Below are positions 23,728 through 35,680 of a stretch of DNA of 64,000 nt, one piece after another. The DNA is from Spisula solida. Its lineage: Eukaryota > Mollusca > Bivalvia > Venerida > Mactridae. The stretch lies in assembly GCA_947247005.1 (NCBI GenBank), contig OX365955.1, forward strand, positions 41,085,822-41,149,821, read 5' to 3'. The notes under the pieces were generated by a model. The model was not told where the DNA came from and ran no database searches. It saw nothing but the letters and a program-made list of their open reading frames with translations. The position numbers and the translations under genes are program-made. Positions within the stretch are counted from its first letter, which is position 1; the number at the start of each line of letters is the position of its first letter.

Positions 23728-23730
23728 GAC
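23678..23730 (+). repeat. (AG)n microsatellite, expanded in copy 1
   Basis: About 50 bp of nearly pure AG repeats with one GGGAG interruption. The copy 2 version (about 55880-55911) is much shorter and interrupted by AAAG, so the tract length has changed since duplication. Confidence 0.95.
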
Positions 23731-24770
23731 AAGGGCTAATGTGCTGTGGCTACCAGTGTCTGGTTAACAGTCGACTCAATGCTCTGGTATAGAAGTACAA
23801 TCGATTGAACGGATGCATGTATGAAACTATACTGTAACTGCTTAGCTTACATTTTTTTATAATGTTACTCTATTCCTGAATCATACACAAAATCAACCGT
23901 TTGTTGTATGTACGAGTATGCTGTTTTGAACTATCGGTTTCAGTACAATAATAACTGCTTAATGATTCGCACGGCAAATATCCGTTCTGGTACAAATGAA
24001 TGATGATTAAACGTCAGAAACTTATTAATAAGTTGTCATCAGATTTTGCAATCTTTACTCGTAATGTTGTTCATATACATGTATGTACATGTATAGATTG
24101 CAAAAAGCTATATGGTGGGCGTTATCAAAAAATGAATAATACGACAAGAAAGAAAGGTCTCATACTTCTGTATTGTGTATGTATTGTGTGCGTTATACAA
24201 TGTATCTAGATAGACAAAGACTGTAAAACACTGATACCACGTGGGTAGGTCGTAGAATTACTTGCAAGACTTTCATAAAATCATGCCATGTGATCCGGGC
24301 ACTGGTCTATCATCAAAATAATAATAGGATATTGTATACAGAAATCCAGTTCCATGCTGCGTTTGTATAAACATGCATCATGCGGAAGCCAGAAACTGTT
24401 ATTTTATATACTATCAATATTTCTTTGTCGTAAAATCCTGTTGATCAGCGTTTGAAGGGATACATCGGGTATGTGTTTATGTATATTCTATAAATAGAGG
24501 ATCTTGCATGAGAGCTCATTACATACGAGTTTTATTAAACGAGATGAAGAGAATTCGTTTAGTGCATATTATTTTATATAACTAAAATTGACCGGAACAT
24601 ATCATATTGACCCGTTACTGACCGAAAGCGTGGAACTACGATATAATATTTACTGTCTAATTTCAAACAAAGTGTGGTGATTTAAGAAGAATAGTGATTT
24701 CTTTTTCCTTGTCATTTTTAAATGCCGAGTATAGCCTTTATTGTCATTCATTTTTCTGCTGAAACATGGC
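23731..24770. other. Non-coding stretch, copy 1
   Basis: No gene seen. At 24068-24090 the sequence CATATACATGTATGTACATG is the empty target of the MITE that copy 2 carries at 56250-56865. Confidence 0.45.
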
Positions 24771-24774
24771 GGAC

Positions 24775-24845
24775 ATATGTGTACCGCCACCCGGATTCGA
24801 ATGCCAGATTAGACGGCAAGCGCGCTAACCACTCTTGCTTGAAAA
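24775..24845 (-). mobile_element. tRNA-like SINE head or tRNA pseudogene, copy 1
   Basis: The minus strand has GTGGTTAGCGCGCTTGCC (A-box-like) followed by GGCATTCGAATCCGGGTGGC (B-box-like). No complete acceptor stem was found. Conserved in copy 2 with changes in both boxes, so it is more likely a SINE head or tRNA relic than a working tRNA gene. Confidence 0.55.
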
Positions 24846-25464
24846 ATATATTTCCTAGACAGAATACCAAATAAAGTCCTTAGTGACCCGGTACTTACTA
24901 ATCAAAGAAATAAAAAGTCAGTTTCCCTGGAATTCGTTGTACTCGTATATCAGAGATTTACCGTACATTCACTTCCATTGTGAGAAAAATATAATTGACA
25001 TGGGATTGTGTACATATAAATACAGAGTCATAAAACTAAATATGAAATTCATACGTTCTATTATTTTACTATACCGGTATTAATTTTCTGATCAAGAACA
25101 TGAGGCGATAAAACGGTAATTTGTCTGTTTAAAATAGAGATTAAATTATTAAGTATCTAAGACCAGAGGGATAAAGTTATCCATAATATTGACCGACCAT
25201 TATCAAATAAAATGAACTATTGTTTAGGTTGATTGACGAGATATATAGAGATATAAACCAATCAACAACACACCTGGTATAGAAATAAACATTTGGTGAT
25301 TTACCGTCCATTTGTAGTCCATGCTGCCAAACCCGGCGACCCGACATACCATAAGGGTCGGTGGTATAAGTAATCCTGTATATTGATTACCCAACATTGA
25401 CCATCAACTACACTACCTTTTGATGACGACGGAAAACTGTTTGCTATGTATGAAGAATAATTCT
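24846..25464. other. Non-coding stretch, copy 1
   Basis: Open frame 24883-25083 is conserved in copy 2 but has no ATG-linked domain or signal that I recognise. Nothing else seen. Confidence 0.4.
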
Positions 25465-25910
25465 TCAAACCCTACAAGATTACATAGATTGGTTTTTGAA
25501 ATGGGAAGAGAAATGTCAATGTCCTTCAATCCCGCAAAGTAATTTGTGATTCTATTTAGTCCAAAGAATCCCCATAAAATCTACTCTAGCAGTTTGCCTA
25601 TGCAGTAAGATATTTGAGCGTTACACTGGGAGACACATGTTGAAAAAACTGCAAAGAAGGTCAATAATAGCTCTGCCTTCTTATGCAGAAACCTCTCATG
25701 TGCTGTCTTAGTATCATCAATTACAAAGGCTACACGTCTTTTCTGCGACCCATCCTGGATTACGCTGCTCCTGTATGGGATCTCATACTGAGAACTGTAC
25801 CCAGTCATTAGAAGCTGTACAGCGAACAACACCAAACAACACCGAACTACCTTGTCACAACCTAGAGCGTCTTAATCGGGTTCACGGGGGGGGGGGGGGC
25901 GAATGAACGG
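25465..25910 (+). pseudogene. Non-LTR retrotransposon reverse-transcriptase remnant, copy 1
   Basis: Broken frames on the plus strand keep the C-terminal signatures of CR1/Jockey-type ORF2 reverse transcriptase: LQDYIDWFLKWE near 25470, LHWETHV near 25615 and RPILDYAAPVWD near 25744, then (after a frame change) TQLEA-like sequence. Stops and frameshifts throughout show an old dead element. In copy 2 the last part reads TENCTQSLEAIQRTTPNNTE in one frame. No promoter or target duplication was identified. Confidence 0.8.
25886..25899 (+). repeat. G homopolymer (14 nt), copy 1
   Basis: A run of 14 G within the retrotransposon remnant; also present in copy 2 (58678-58691). The length may be inaccurate in sequencing. 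Confidence 0.9.
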
Positions 25911-26700
25911 AGACCGCTACGTCACATGACACTATGAATACTCCACCACATGATCAATCATGAGGCAATCCTTGCAACTACGAAGACATCATAGTGTATC
26001 ACATCATTTTCAACCCACTACCAAACCTAAACTGCAATCACCACATTTGCAAGATACATGGCGTGACACTGCAGAACGGAATTATACCGACACTCATTTC
26101 TTTCATTTCAGCGTACGTATACTAGTGTGTATAGAACATTTACTCCCATGAGCAGAGCTTGCTTTTTTCTATTTTTGTTTCCAGATGATGTTAATGTCGG
26201 TAGTATCCCGGTACGTATATAGTCTCCCCGCTTGTTTAACTATCTACATTTGTTCTAAGAATTTAAATAAAACTACACATAATGAACTAAAACTACAATA
26301 ATCATCTTACGAAACGCATTTAAACACCCTTATGTTCTAGAGTTCTGTATCACGTTGACATTAATTGAGATCTAGTATTGAGACACACAGTCGTTTGAAT
26401 GCGATCTCGCTATCATACAGACTTGATCTAGACTTTACCATAAATGGTAAATAACACATTTGTGCTGATATAAACATTAAACAAGCATAGAATGAGATGA
26501 GCATGGTGTATATAGATATTTCAACAACGATAATGTGGCAGTATATCATCTAGGTAACGATTATTTAGTCGTATACTACGAGATATATTACATAATTACA
26601 ATAGTTTGTAAAGTTGGTTTTTGACCATAAAGTAGCTGGTGTATAGACAATACATCGATTATGACTGGAGGGTTGCGTGTTAGTAGATCATGTATGTAAG

Positions 26701-26976
26701 AGAGTAGCTAGGGAATCACTATATACTTGAACACCAACTAGATAATTTTGGATTCACATTCCCTAATACACTTCAAGTTAATGTTCAAAACCTGGAACCA
26801 CTAACCCAGCCTCCAACACACAATGTAACAGAACCATGGCATCCAATTCGATGTTTTATTTTCCTTTTGATATACTGTAAGAATGTAGCTAGGGAATCAC
26901 TATATAGTTGAATATTAACTAGACAATTATGGATTCACATTCCCTAATACACTTCAAGTTAATGTGCAAAACCTAG
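26701..26976 (+). repeat. Two diverged direct repeats of about 93 bp, copy 1
   Basis: GTAGCTAGGGAATCACTATA ... ATTCACATTCCCTAATACAC ... CAAGTTAATG occurs at about 26702-26794 and 26884-26976. Each unit carries TAGGGAAT near its start and ATTCCCTA near its middle, forming a short inverted repeat. Conserved in copy 2 at about 60127-60398. Confidence 0.85.
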
Positions 26977-27244
26977 TTGGAACAGCAGATATACATTCTG
27001 CACTTATTTAATACACACATATTCATTGTACGCTATTAAATAAGTTCAAATGTCAATGACTTTGAGAATTTAAAGTTTGCCATTAAAAAATATAACATCT
27101 AAATAACAAATGAAATAATCTCAAATGAATGACAATCATTCCTTTATTTTCTTGGATAACAGAAAACATAAATATGTATATTTGTAACCATGGAATTATA
27201 TCTCACACATTTGCATTGATGTTCTAAAATTACTGAAGCATATT

Positions 27245-27560
27245 ACTTCAAACCCTACCCTACAAGAGTACATCGATTGGTTTTTGATATGGGAAGAGAA
27301 ATGGCAATGTCCTTCAATCCCACTAAGTAAATTTGTGATTCTATTTAGTTAAAAGAAACCCCATCTACGACATATAGCATCCACGATGAAAGTCTAGCAG
27401 TTTGACCATTCAGTAAGATATTTGTGTGTTACACTGTGAGACTCATGTTGATATAACTGCAAAGAAGTTCAACACTAGCTCAGCCTTTTTATGCACAAAC
27501 CTCATGTGCAGTCTTAGTTACATCAATTTCCATCATTGCATCATTGGAAAGAAATTCAAG
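27245..27560 (+). pseudogene. Second reverse-transcriptase remnant, copy 1
   Basis: Another diverged piece of the same retrotransposon family: LQEYIDWFLIWEE near 27260, and CETHVDITAKKFNTSSAFLC near 27440, matching the usual 'HVD-ITAKAN-AFLRRNL' stretch of CR1/Jockey-like elements. It covers the same part of ORF2 as the fragment at 25465, so it is a separate insertion rather than a continuation. Frames are interrupted. Confidence 0.75.
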
Positions 27561-28227
27561 TATGCAATAAACTCATATAATATAAACAGTTCAAAAACAT
27601 TTATGAGTTAAATATGAGATGTCTGTTACTAGAAGAAGGGCGCGCGTCTAGTGTATCTGTCTCACCTAGATATCTAAGTGTTATATTGGGATACTAGTAG
27701 TACATTGTGGATACACCGCGTGGTAGATGACGTAATGTTTGGCTAAGAATATGTAAAAAAATTTCAACAAAAGGTTAAAACAATTGTAACTGTTTCATTC
27801 TTTGGCCGATTTTAAGGAAACCTCCTCAACGCTTAAGCCGAGGATGAGTACAGTACACACAACTTAATATGTTTCAAAATGTCAGTTTTCGCCCGAAACC
27901 TACTCAACTGCTATACCTGCAATTGAGTCGTCTTTGTGCAAAAATGACCATTTTGCACAATATTAAGTTGCATGGATAGCTATACTAGTATATTTATTAT
28001 GCATGCAAAAATATTTAAAGGATCTGATACAAATTTGAAGCTTTTATAAAAACAAGTACTAATTTAGTCTTTTTTGAATTATATATTATCATTACTATAT
28101 TTTATAAAAACAAGTAGGCTACTAATTTAGTCTTTTTCTCGGTTACCGATCTCAAAAATGGATAGACAAGTCTAAAATAGCCGAATTTTGACTGAATACC
28201 CATAATGCATAGCGTGCGCTTCAGTAA
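27561..28227. other. Non-coding end of unit copy 1
   Basis: No gene seen. At about 27960 the string CAATATTAAGTTGCATGG is the empty target of the 950-bp foldback element in copy 2. An imperfect duplication (TATAAAAACAAGTACTAATTTAGTC) occurs near 28045 and 28103. Confidence 0.5.
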
Positions 28228-30595
28228 CTATCACCCTTGTTCGTTTGATGAAAGGTTTAATGGCGTTCGGTTAAGTCCGTTTCTTTCGTCATTATAGTTC
28301 ATCGTAGTAGTGTATCAAAAATATTTTTTCTTGTTAAAACCAATGTATACTTTGCCAATCCCCAAAAATGTATGAGCAAAAAACAAAGTATTAAACATAT
28401 TTGGATACCAATCTACAATTAAACCACAAACTATGTGAACTTTCATTTGCATGCAAAAGCAAATTTCAAAAAGCGGCAACGATATCTGAAAACAACATTA
28501 TGTTCCCGAACGACGGACTTTAAGCAGTGTTCATACAATCTCTCGTACGTTTGAAATAATATTACTGATAATTTCGAAATATGTTTGATAATACATGTAA
28601 ATAAAATGTCGTCGTATATTGATAATTGTTGTTGCCGTATTGTACCGTATTTTTCTAAATGGACGCACTTATTGCAAAGTCATTGGGTCAACGTTGCTTT
28701 ATTTCCTGTAGCTCTTATGAATTCTCTCCTTTTGTAAATTTTGTATATTTACGAGGTGATAATTTCGCTTGCTTTAGATTTCGCGCTATCGATGTTGACC
28801 GCGAATATAGCAAAATATAGACCCCCGTTATACTGTATTTCGTGAAAGGGCCTCCGACTGTGTACAATATTCTGTTTAAAGTCGTCTACAGTTTGAGTAC
28901 GCTTTCCCGCTGACTCATCCATCTGAAAAGAGCGCGCTTTATATGTATTCAATTGACATATTTTTTCCGTTCTAGGCAATGCACAGCTTTAAAATCACCT
29001 TGTGGGTGATTGTAATGATTGAATTATGTTATTGTATTAATAGACCACTTGCTGTCATTACGCCGGGATTAAAACACATTCCTGACTCTGTCGTAGACCT
29101 ATATGAATTTAACGAATAAACAAAGTGAATTAATTTATGTCTATCAATGTATGATAATGTGAGAAGTTAGATCCGGACGTCGGTAATGCTGACCCGGACG
29201 CCAGTAATGCCTGCTGTATGGTGAGCTTGTCTCAATCCGTTGTGATATTTGAATTTCATTCTTTACAAAAACAAAGCATGAGTCTAAAATACTTCCATTG
29301 CATTAGTTTCGATGATAAAACTTTTAACGCTTGAGTTCTCCCACTGATTTACAAGTCTTCCGGAAAATGAGAAATCCTATTATTGAGCGATTTCAAATTC
29401 TGATATCCTTTTAATGTTATAATGAGGAATATTATATCAATAATTGAAAAACGCATAGTCGAATGAGTCTGATCCTATTTTTAGTTGTTTTGTCACAAAT
29501 CCTTTCTTCTGATGAGGGTTTTTTTCTCCTGAATGTATCAAAAAGGCTAATTCCGATTATGCTTTTTTGATGTTGGCACAATGTTGATGGGCGGTTAATG
29601 ACAAAATCCTGACATTTGTAGGGAAAGAAATCTTTAACAAAACTGGCATTATCTTTCAATTCGATTCTTATACACTAACACATTTAGCATCCTTAACTAT
29701 TCAGCGAATTTAATATCCATGGACCTAGGAGCCGGGCGGGGTGGCCAGATGTGCAATGTCACGACAGGAGGACAATATACCCCCAATAATTCAGACCACA
29801 TTCATAATTTTAGGCCTTAAACATTCTCGTAATAGGTAATTAACTTTATATTCATGGCGGCAAAGTTTAAAATGTACATGTTTCGTGCTCGCTTCGCTCA
29901 CAAAATAACTTTAATATATGAAGACATGTTGTCACGAGCCTGTTGAAAGACCTATGTACCCCATCAGACCAGAAATTGTTAGATAAAGTTTGAATGAACT
30001 CGTACATTGCTCTTAATTATACTTTACCACTGCTGTGTTAAATTGCTCTTGCTGAACCCCTTCCCATAAAGAGTCTCAGAAATCGGGCGCTCGTGAGAGA
30101 ATTAGCAAGACGAATACCAAAATAATGACTTACATTTGCTTAATTTTGTAATAAAACCGTCTCGTCTAATACCATATTAGGTATCTCAGAATGCACAGAT
30201 AGCACCAGACGAGTCCATTGTTTAAAAAAACACCATCGGCAGCATGTCCCGGACCCCTTAGTTATATAATAAGATTCTGATTATCAGCTATTTTTACTCA
30301 TTAACAAACAGCAACACAGCAGATATACATTCTGCACTTCATACGCTATTAAATAGCTTTAAATGTCAATGAATTCCCCCATCTCATTTTTTTGCCCCAC
30401 TCCCTCCCAAATACTTGCCCCGCCCCAATGTTGAAGACGCTCCTACGCCCATGTATTTTAAGCAATTTTGTACATGTTACTGATGCGAGAATATGCAATT
30501 GCGATACTTCGAACTCATGTGGTCTCGTTTTTGAACACAGTGTCTATTTCAACTCTTCTTTTTTCGGGTCTTACGCCGTTTCCAACAGTGGAGGA
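28228..30595. other. Non-coding start of unit copy 2
   Basis: Aligned with 1-1916 except for an extra segment at 29826-30295. That segment is also present at the end of the window in copy 3, so its absence from copy 1 is probably a deletion, or a gain in the ancestor of copies 2 and 3. No gene supported. Confidence 0.5.
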
Positions 30596-31152
30596 CATTG
30601 TCCGATCGGGCAATTTGGTGATTCCCCTAATTCCCCTAACTACTTGCCCAATGGAGCAATTTTGCAACGAAAATTGCCTGATCAGGCAATACAAACGACC
30701 GCTCTGAAAAAAACCAACCTTTGCATAAGAATAATTGACATAACGATGATCTGATAGCGGATTTTTTACCACAAAAGGTTGATCTAAAATCCTACCATTC
30801 AGAATTCTGCGATATTAAGTGTTTTATGTTTTTCATTTTCCCGTTTGGGCAACTTAAATTTCCCGATTGGGCATGTACATATATTTTAGATAGTTGAGAG
30901 TTGCCCGGACGCGCCAGTAAACGCAATGGTAGCATTGGTAGTTTTTAAGGCTAAATATCTTAGAATCTAGACAGTTTGAAGGAAATTTGAACAGTAGGAT
31001 TTTAGATATACCCTTTGTGATATGACGCATGTGTTTAGATTATCGCTTCGTCAAATATCCTTATGCGCAGGCTGATTAAAAAAGTGGGCGTTTCTATTGC
31101 CAAGAAGTTAGGGGAATAACCGAATTGCCCGATCGGGCAATTTCCCACACTT
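30596..31152. mobile_element. Non-autonomous hAT-like DNA transposon, copy 2
   Basis: The counterpart of 1917-2497. The left end CAGTGGAGGACATTGTCC and right end inverted repeats are recognisable, with GATCGGGCAA motifs in both arms. Confidence 0.58.
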
Positions 31153-34100
31153 TTCAACAATATTTTAGTTATATACGGCGGCGATTCACCTAACCAGTTT
31201 TGCTGGACTGTATCTTAATCAGTCATAATTTGCACTTCCACGAGGAAGTAGCTATTTATGCACATGTGGAGGGAATCAAAATTATCATGAAAGAATATAA
31301 TCTTCTGCGACAGGGTACCAAAGTCGGGTCGCCCCGTTTAAAACTATTTAATCACAGGAATACGGCCACATATGCACGTCTTCGAATCATTTCTTGGATG
31401 TACGTCTTTGGATATTTTACATGTACGAGGGAAACATCAACGACGAAGATAGAGAATGCGCTCTTGACATCGACCAAATACTATAATTATATTGTTTATA
31501 TCGTAAGTGAAAACAAATGAAAGTGTTTCTACATTTTAACAGGTTTGAAAACCCAATTTCCTGTAGCACTGACAGTAGGTGACTTTTAAAGTGGGACATA
31601 GGCATGACAGTAGGAGTTCCTGTATAACGTATTCGTATAGCACAGTGCACTCTTATCATATTCAATCGAGTGACAAACTAGACTACCAATTCCATGTGCG
31701 ATTTCAGTTAAAATTGATTAATTCAATATTGGTTTTAGTTGGTTTCATTCAGTATTAGCTTTTTGTTGTCTCAAATATTGTATAATGCAGTGTACGCTCG
31801 TATGAACATGTACCTGTATCTTTGTCAAGTCGTTAGCGAGCACGAATTGTGGTGTCGAAGCAGGGGACTCGAAATATGAACGATCTGGTACTTTTCACTC
31901 AAGATTATGTATCCAGGGTTCTTTGGCTTTCTACCATGTACCTTGAAACTTCTTTTAGGATGTTGTCAATTGCATGTGGATGATCTTAGTTTGTACTGGT
32001 AACTTGGTTTAACTGTGGTTCAGTCGATGAGGGGTTAAATAAGTTTACTTTCCATAATTACATTGTGTGTTACACTACAGATAGCCTATATAAAAGTTTT
32101 AAAAGTTGTGTGTTTGCATATTATTGCGTTATGTATCATTATAGACTATGTTGATGAATTCAGGAAGCGTAACTTTATCATTTTAAGGAATGCACAAATC
32201 GATCCATCAGAAAGTAGACAGTAACTCGAAGTAAGATGTGTGATTACAAATTGATCAAGTCTCATAGTATCATATAAAAATTGTCAAAATAGACACATGA
32301 ACACTTATCATTAAATAAACTTTATTAGCATGAATATGAAAACTAAGAAGTGTTACTTGGCTTGATGTTTTGTAGGCACAGAACCCCAGATGTCCATCAC
32401 TATAAAGAACTGTCGGTAACAGGTTGTATTAAACCACTGCTAATGGTTCAAATTCTGATTGAAACATGTCTGTAATCTGTATCTGTTGTGGGATGTGCTT
32501 GTGATGTATGTTGTCCGTTTGTTATTTACTTGTCACCTGGCTCTTACTCCGGTTTAGTTTGAATAACCGAGGCGGAAAACTTTCGGTATGGGATGTCGTG
32601 AATTTGTAGTTGCGATGGTTATTGACTGTGCCTTTTTGTTATAAAGTTGTCTTTTTGTAGTGTTGGGCATTGTGCCGTGTGATTGTGGTATGTGATGTTT
32701 TTATGTTATCTATGCTCAGCTGTTTAAGTTGAGTGCTGCCTTCATTGTACGATTATTTATTACCATCTTGCATTGTAAATATTTGCACATGTTAGATTAA
32801 TTAACTTTGTTACCCGGAAGACTTATACCCTTTCAATAATCAGCTCTAATCAGGTCGGAGCAACCCTGGCTCACCATCGGGCAGAGGTAGGATTAATTAA
32901 TGTATCCTGGGGACTTTTGGCACATCGATTAAAAGCACGTTGTATGGAATTACCACTGCAGTAGTGCAATGTCATCCTTTCTGGCAATACAACTCAGAAT
33001 AATTTAGTAATTACACGAGACTTACTCTTACAAGCATTGATCAGCATTTGACAAAATGAGATCTTTTTTAAAATCATGTGAAAGGGAGCATCTTTTAAAA
33101 ATAGAGGAGTCTTGTTTCTTATTTCTGATACCCTGTTGAACCATAACATAAGTTTTAGAACTTGATTAATAACATTGAGGTTTTTTCAGCCGTGTCATTT
33201 GTGCGCGCGCTAATTCGAGAGACCAACAGGAAATGCCAAAGCCCGAATGAAATGAACTCAATTCGATTTCGTTTTGAATTAATGAAAATACCGGATGTTC
33301 AAATTTGTTCAAATATAAGTTAGAAACACCTCGTGTACTGGTTACACGGTCATGCTTTAATGTATTAGTAGCCGCAAGATGAGACATACAATACGTCATA
33401 TTGCGGTGTATCGATCATGAATCAGGTTATACTGATGCATTGATAGGATAATGCTATCAATTGAAATTTGAAAACCACAAATACAAGTGTGTAGGCATAC
33501 TGTGCCATTATGTCTGATTATAAAAAGGTCCGTCAAAACGAATGACAACACAATTAGAAAGTGTTTCGAACTGGGCTACAAGTACATTGTATTAGTACCT
33601 GACACTCCCGGTAATTTGAAATCAAACGCTGCAATTATGCTCAGATATTCTGTCATATTGTAATGGATTTTTGTATCTTGTTTACAAATGTTACCAAGAC
33701 AATCGTCCAGATAATTTAAGTTTTTCTTTTATAATACGATTTCGCGTTCTTTTATCTTCATCATTCAATAAGAAATGTACTTTTAATGTGTATTTGATAT
33801 AATAGTCGGATATACAAATGTACATGTATATTAGAAGATAATGTACAAATATGGGTCACATCGGAAAACCGGTTAGGTGAACTTGCCGCTGAAAAACTGT
33901 TGAGAAACAGGTTTACAAAAAATAATGACAACTTATGATTAATTCCGTGGACCTTGGTCAGACAGAGGAAAATCGATCAATAACCATGGTCTATAATTGA
34001 TCGAGTTCACTTTATTCGAATGAAGAAAATAATTAAAGTCGATTTTGGGAACAAACCAAACTGTTCAAAATAAATCGTTGGCCGGCCAACGGTACATTTA

Positions 34101-34478
34101 GTTCCAAATTAATGGTACATGTAGCCAGCAAGTGTTCAGAATTTTGATGTGTGGGAGGATCGCCCGACCAGACTAATCAAGGTAAATGGTGGAAGTCGCT
34201 CACAATGCTTTGAGGCACGTAAAAGAAGAACAAATCACAATCTGTAAAAATGATACATATATTTAGTCTCAGTTGCCAGTTAATAGATACCATAGTAATT
34301 TTATCATTTTGTATGGAGGAAACTATATCACCAAAGGATGTTTAAGAATTCGTTCAAATGTTTGTGCATAAAATTGTTTAACATAATAATATAATACACG
34401 TGAGTCAGTAATGTCCGCCTGCCCAACAGTTATATAGTTATTATATATCTTTATTCTCAATATAAACTGTGAGTGATA
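31153..34478. other. Non-coding stretch, copy 2
   Basis: Aligns with 2498-7215 minus the TTAA MITE and the 5601-6893 segment. It has an extra part at about 32676-33198, which includes a dispersed repeat piece (32662-32750). No gene supported. Confidence 0.45.
34450..34455 (-). terminator. Polyadenylation signal AATAAA, copy B
   Basis: AATAAA on the minus strand just downstream of the TAA stop of the copy B peptide exon, at the position equivalent to copy A. Confidence 0.6.
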
Positions 34479-35680
34479 TTATCTGCTATATAGAGCCGCC
34501 CATCCTTGTGGGCGCTTTTCAGTGTCTATGCTTTCAGACATATCATCGGGAGACGTAGCTACTTCAGAATCACGTTTACCATATACTGCAGACCAACCAG
34601 GCGCTCTTTTACCGTATAATGCTGCCCATCCTTGTGCTCTTTTGCCGTATGTAGCTGCCCAACCAGGTGCTCGTTTACCGTAAGTGGCTGTCCAACCAGG
34701 CATTCTCTTACCGTAAGTTGCAGCCCAGCCAGGTGCTCGTTTGCCATATAATGCAGACCATCCATGGCCTCGCTTTCCATAAGTTGCTGCCCAGCCAGGT
34801 GCTCGTTTTCCGTAGGTTGCAGCCCAGCCCGGTGCCCGTTTTCCGTAGGTCGCTGTCCAGCCGGGTGCTCGTTTTCCGTACGTTGCCGCCCAGCCCGGTG
34901 CTCGTTTTCCGTAGGTCGCTGCCCAACCGGGAGCTCGTTTTCCGTAAGTTGCAGCCCAGCCAGGAGCTCGCTTTCCGTAAACTGCCGACCAACCAGGTGC
35001 ACGCTTTCCATATACTGCTGACCAGCCGGGTGCACGTTTTCCGTAAACTGACGACCAACCGGCTGCTCGTTTTCCGTAAACTGCCGACCAGCCAGGCGCA
35101 CGTTTTCCATATACCGCTGACCAGCCAGGTGCACGTTTTCCGTAAGTAACAGCCCAGCCAGGAGCTCTTTTGACGCTAAAATCATTCAAAACGTTATAGG
35201 GACGCGCTCGTTTATCTACATCTTCTAAATCTTGTTCATGTATCATATCATTATCTTCATAACTATCATTTAAATCAGACTCCGATATATCAGATTCTGC
35301 GTCATGATTTGAAAGCCATGATCGAAGGCGTTGGTAATAGTCAGCATCACTACTTGTCGGAGAGGTTTGGAATTCCGAATCACCCTCAGTTGTTGTGTGA
35401 GGTATCTGATAACCATATAAGTCCATAGCGTCCTGAATGTTTGCTAGTTCAGAACGTTGTAAATTTAAATCATTGACGATATCAGTAACTACCTAGTCCT
35501 CTACTTCACAGTCATTTGTCTCAGGCACTTCTTCAGAAATATCCATTGAAGATTTCGGATAGTATGATGATAGACCGGTATATCCGCCACCATCTCGCTT
35601 GTCTATCGTGTCAGTCCATTCTACAGAACGTTTTTCTTTTGATAAGGTGTCCACATCATTTTGTGAGAGGTTTGGAATTT
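34479..35680 (-). pseudogene. 3' exon of the PGWxxxY-amide precursor, copy B, with premature stop
   Basis: The same exon as copy A, with identical length (1202 nt), acceptor AG (35681-35682) and spacer. In the propeptide a GAG codon of copy A has become TAG on the minus strand (35493-35495), upstream of all repeats. Translation entering through the normal acceptor would end before any peptide is made. The longest remaining ORF (34479-35426, 315 codons) begins at an internal ATG and has no signal peptide. The array still has 18 repeats plus the last peptide. All 18 repeats end in GKR, so the EKR and GPGG lesions of copy A are absent; differences include AAGWSSVY at repeat 4 and GHGWSALY at repeat 13. 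The terminal peptide ends Y-SR rather than Y-GR, losing its amidation glycine. Most likely a recently disabled duplicate or a null allele. A sequencing error at one base is the main alternative. Confidence 0.82.
34572..35165 (-). repeat. 33-bp tandem coding repeat, 18 units (copy B)
   Basis: Eighteen 33-bp units aligned one-to-one with copy A. Repeats 9-12 and 14-18 have the same variant order in both copies (including MPGWTATY at 15 and AQGWAALY at 17). Differences cluster in repeats 4-8 and at 13, which suggests gene conversion or unequal exchange in the middle of the array. Confidence 0.93.

Larger units (their letters stand above)
1..28227. repeat. Large tandem repeat unit, copy 1 (about 28.2 kb)
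   Basis: The sequence beginning at position 1 (TTATCACCCTTGTCCGTTTG) reappears with small changes near 28228 and near 62542. Landmarks follow in the same order and orientation in copies 1 and 2: hAT-like element, peptide exon, 41-codon signal-like ORF, SINEs, reverse-transcriptase remnants and the paired 93-bp repeats. The unit border is arbitrary, because sequence just before 28228 also matches sequence just before 62542, as expected inside a tandem array. Copy 1 contains the intact peptide exon. Similarity is very high by eye; identity was not computed. Confidence 0.93.

Noticed and set aside
23678..23730. AG repeat as a regulatory GAGA element
   Set aside because: It is a length-variable microsatellite at the tail of a SINE; nothing links it to a promoter.
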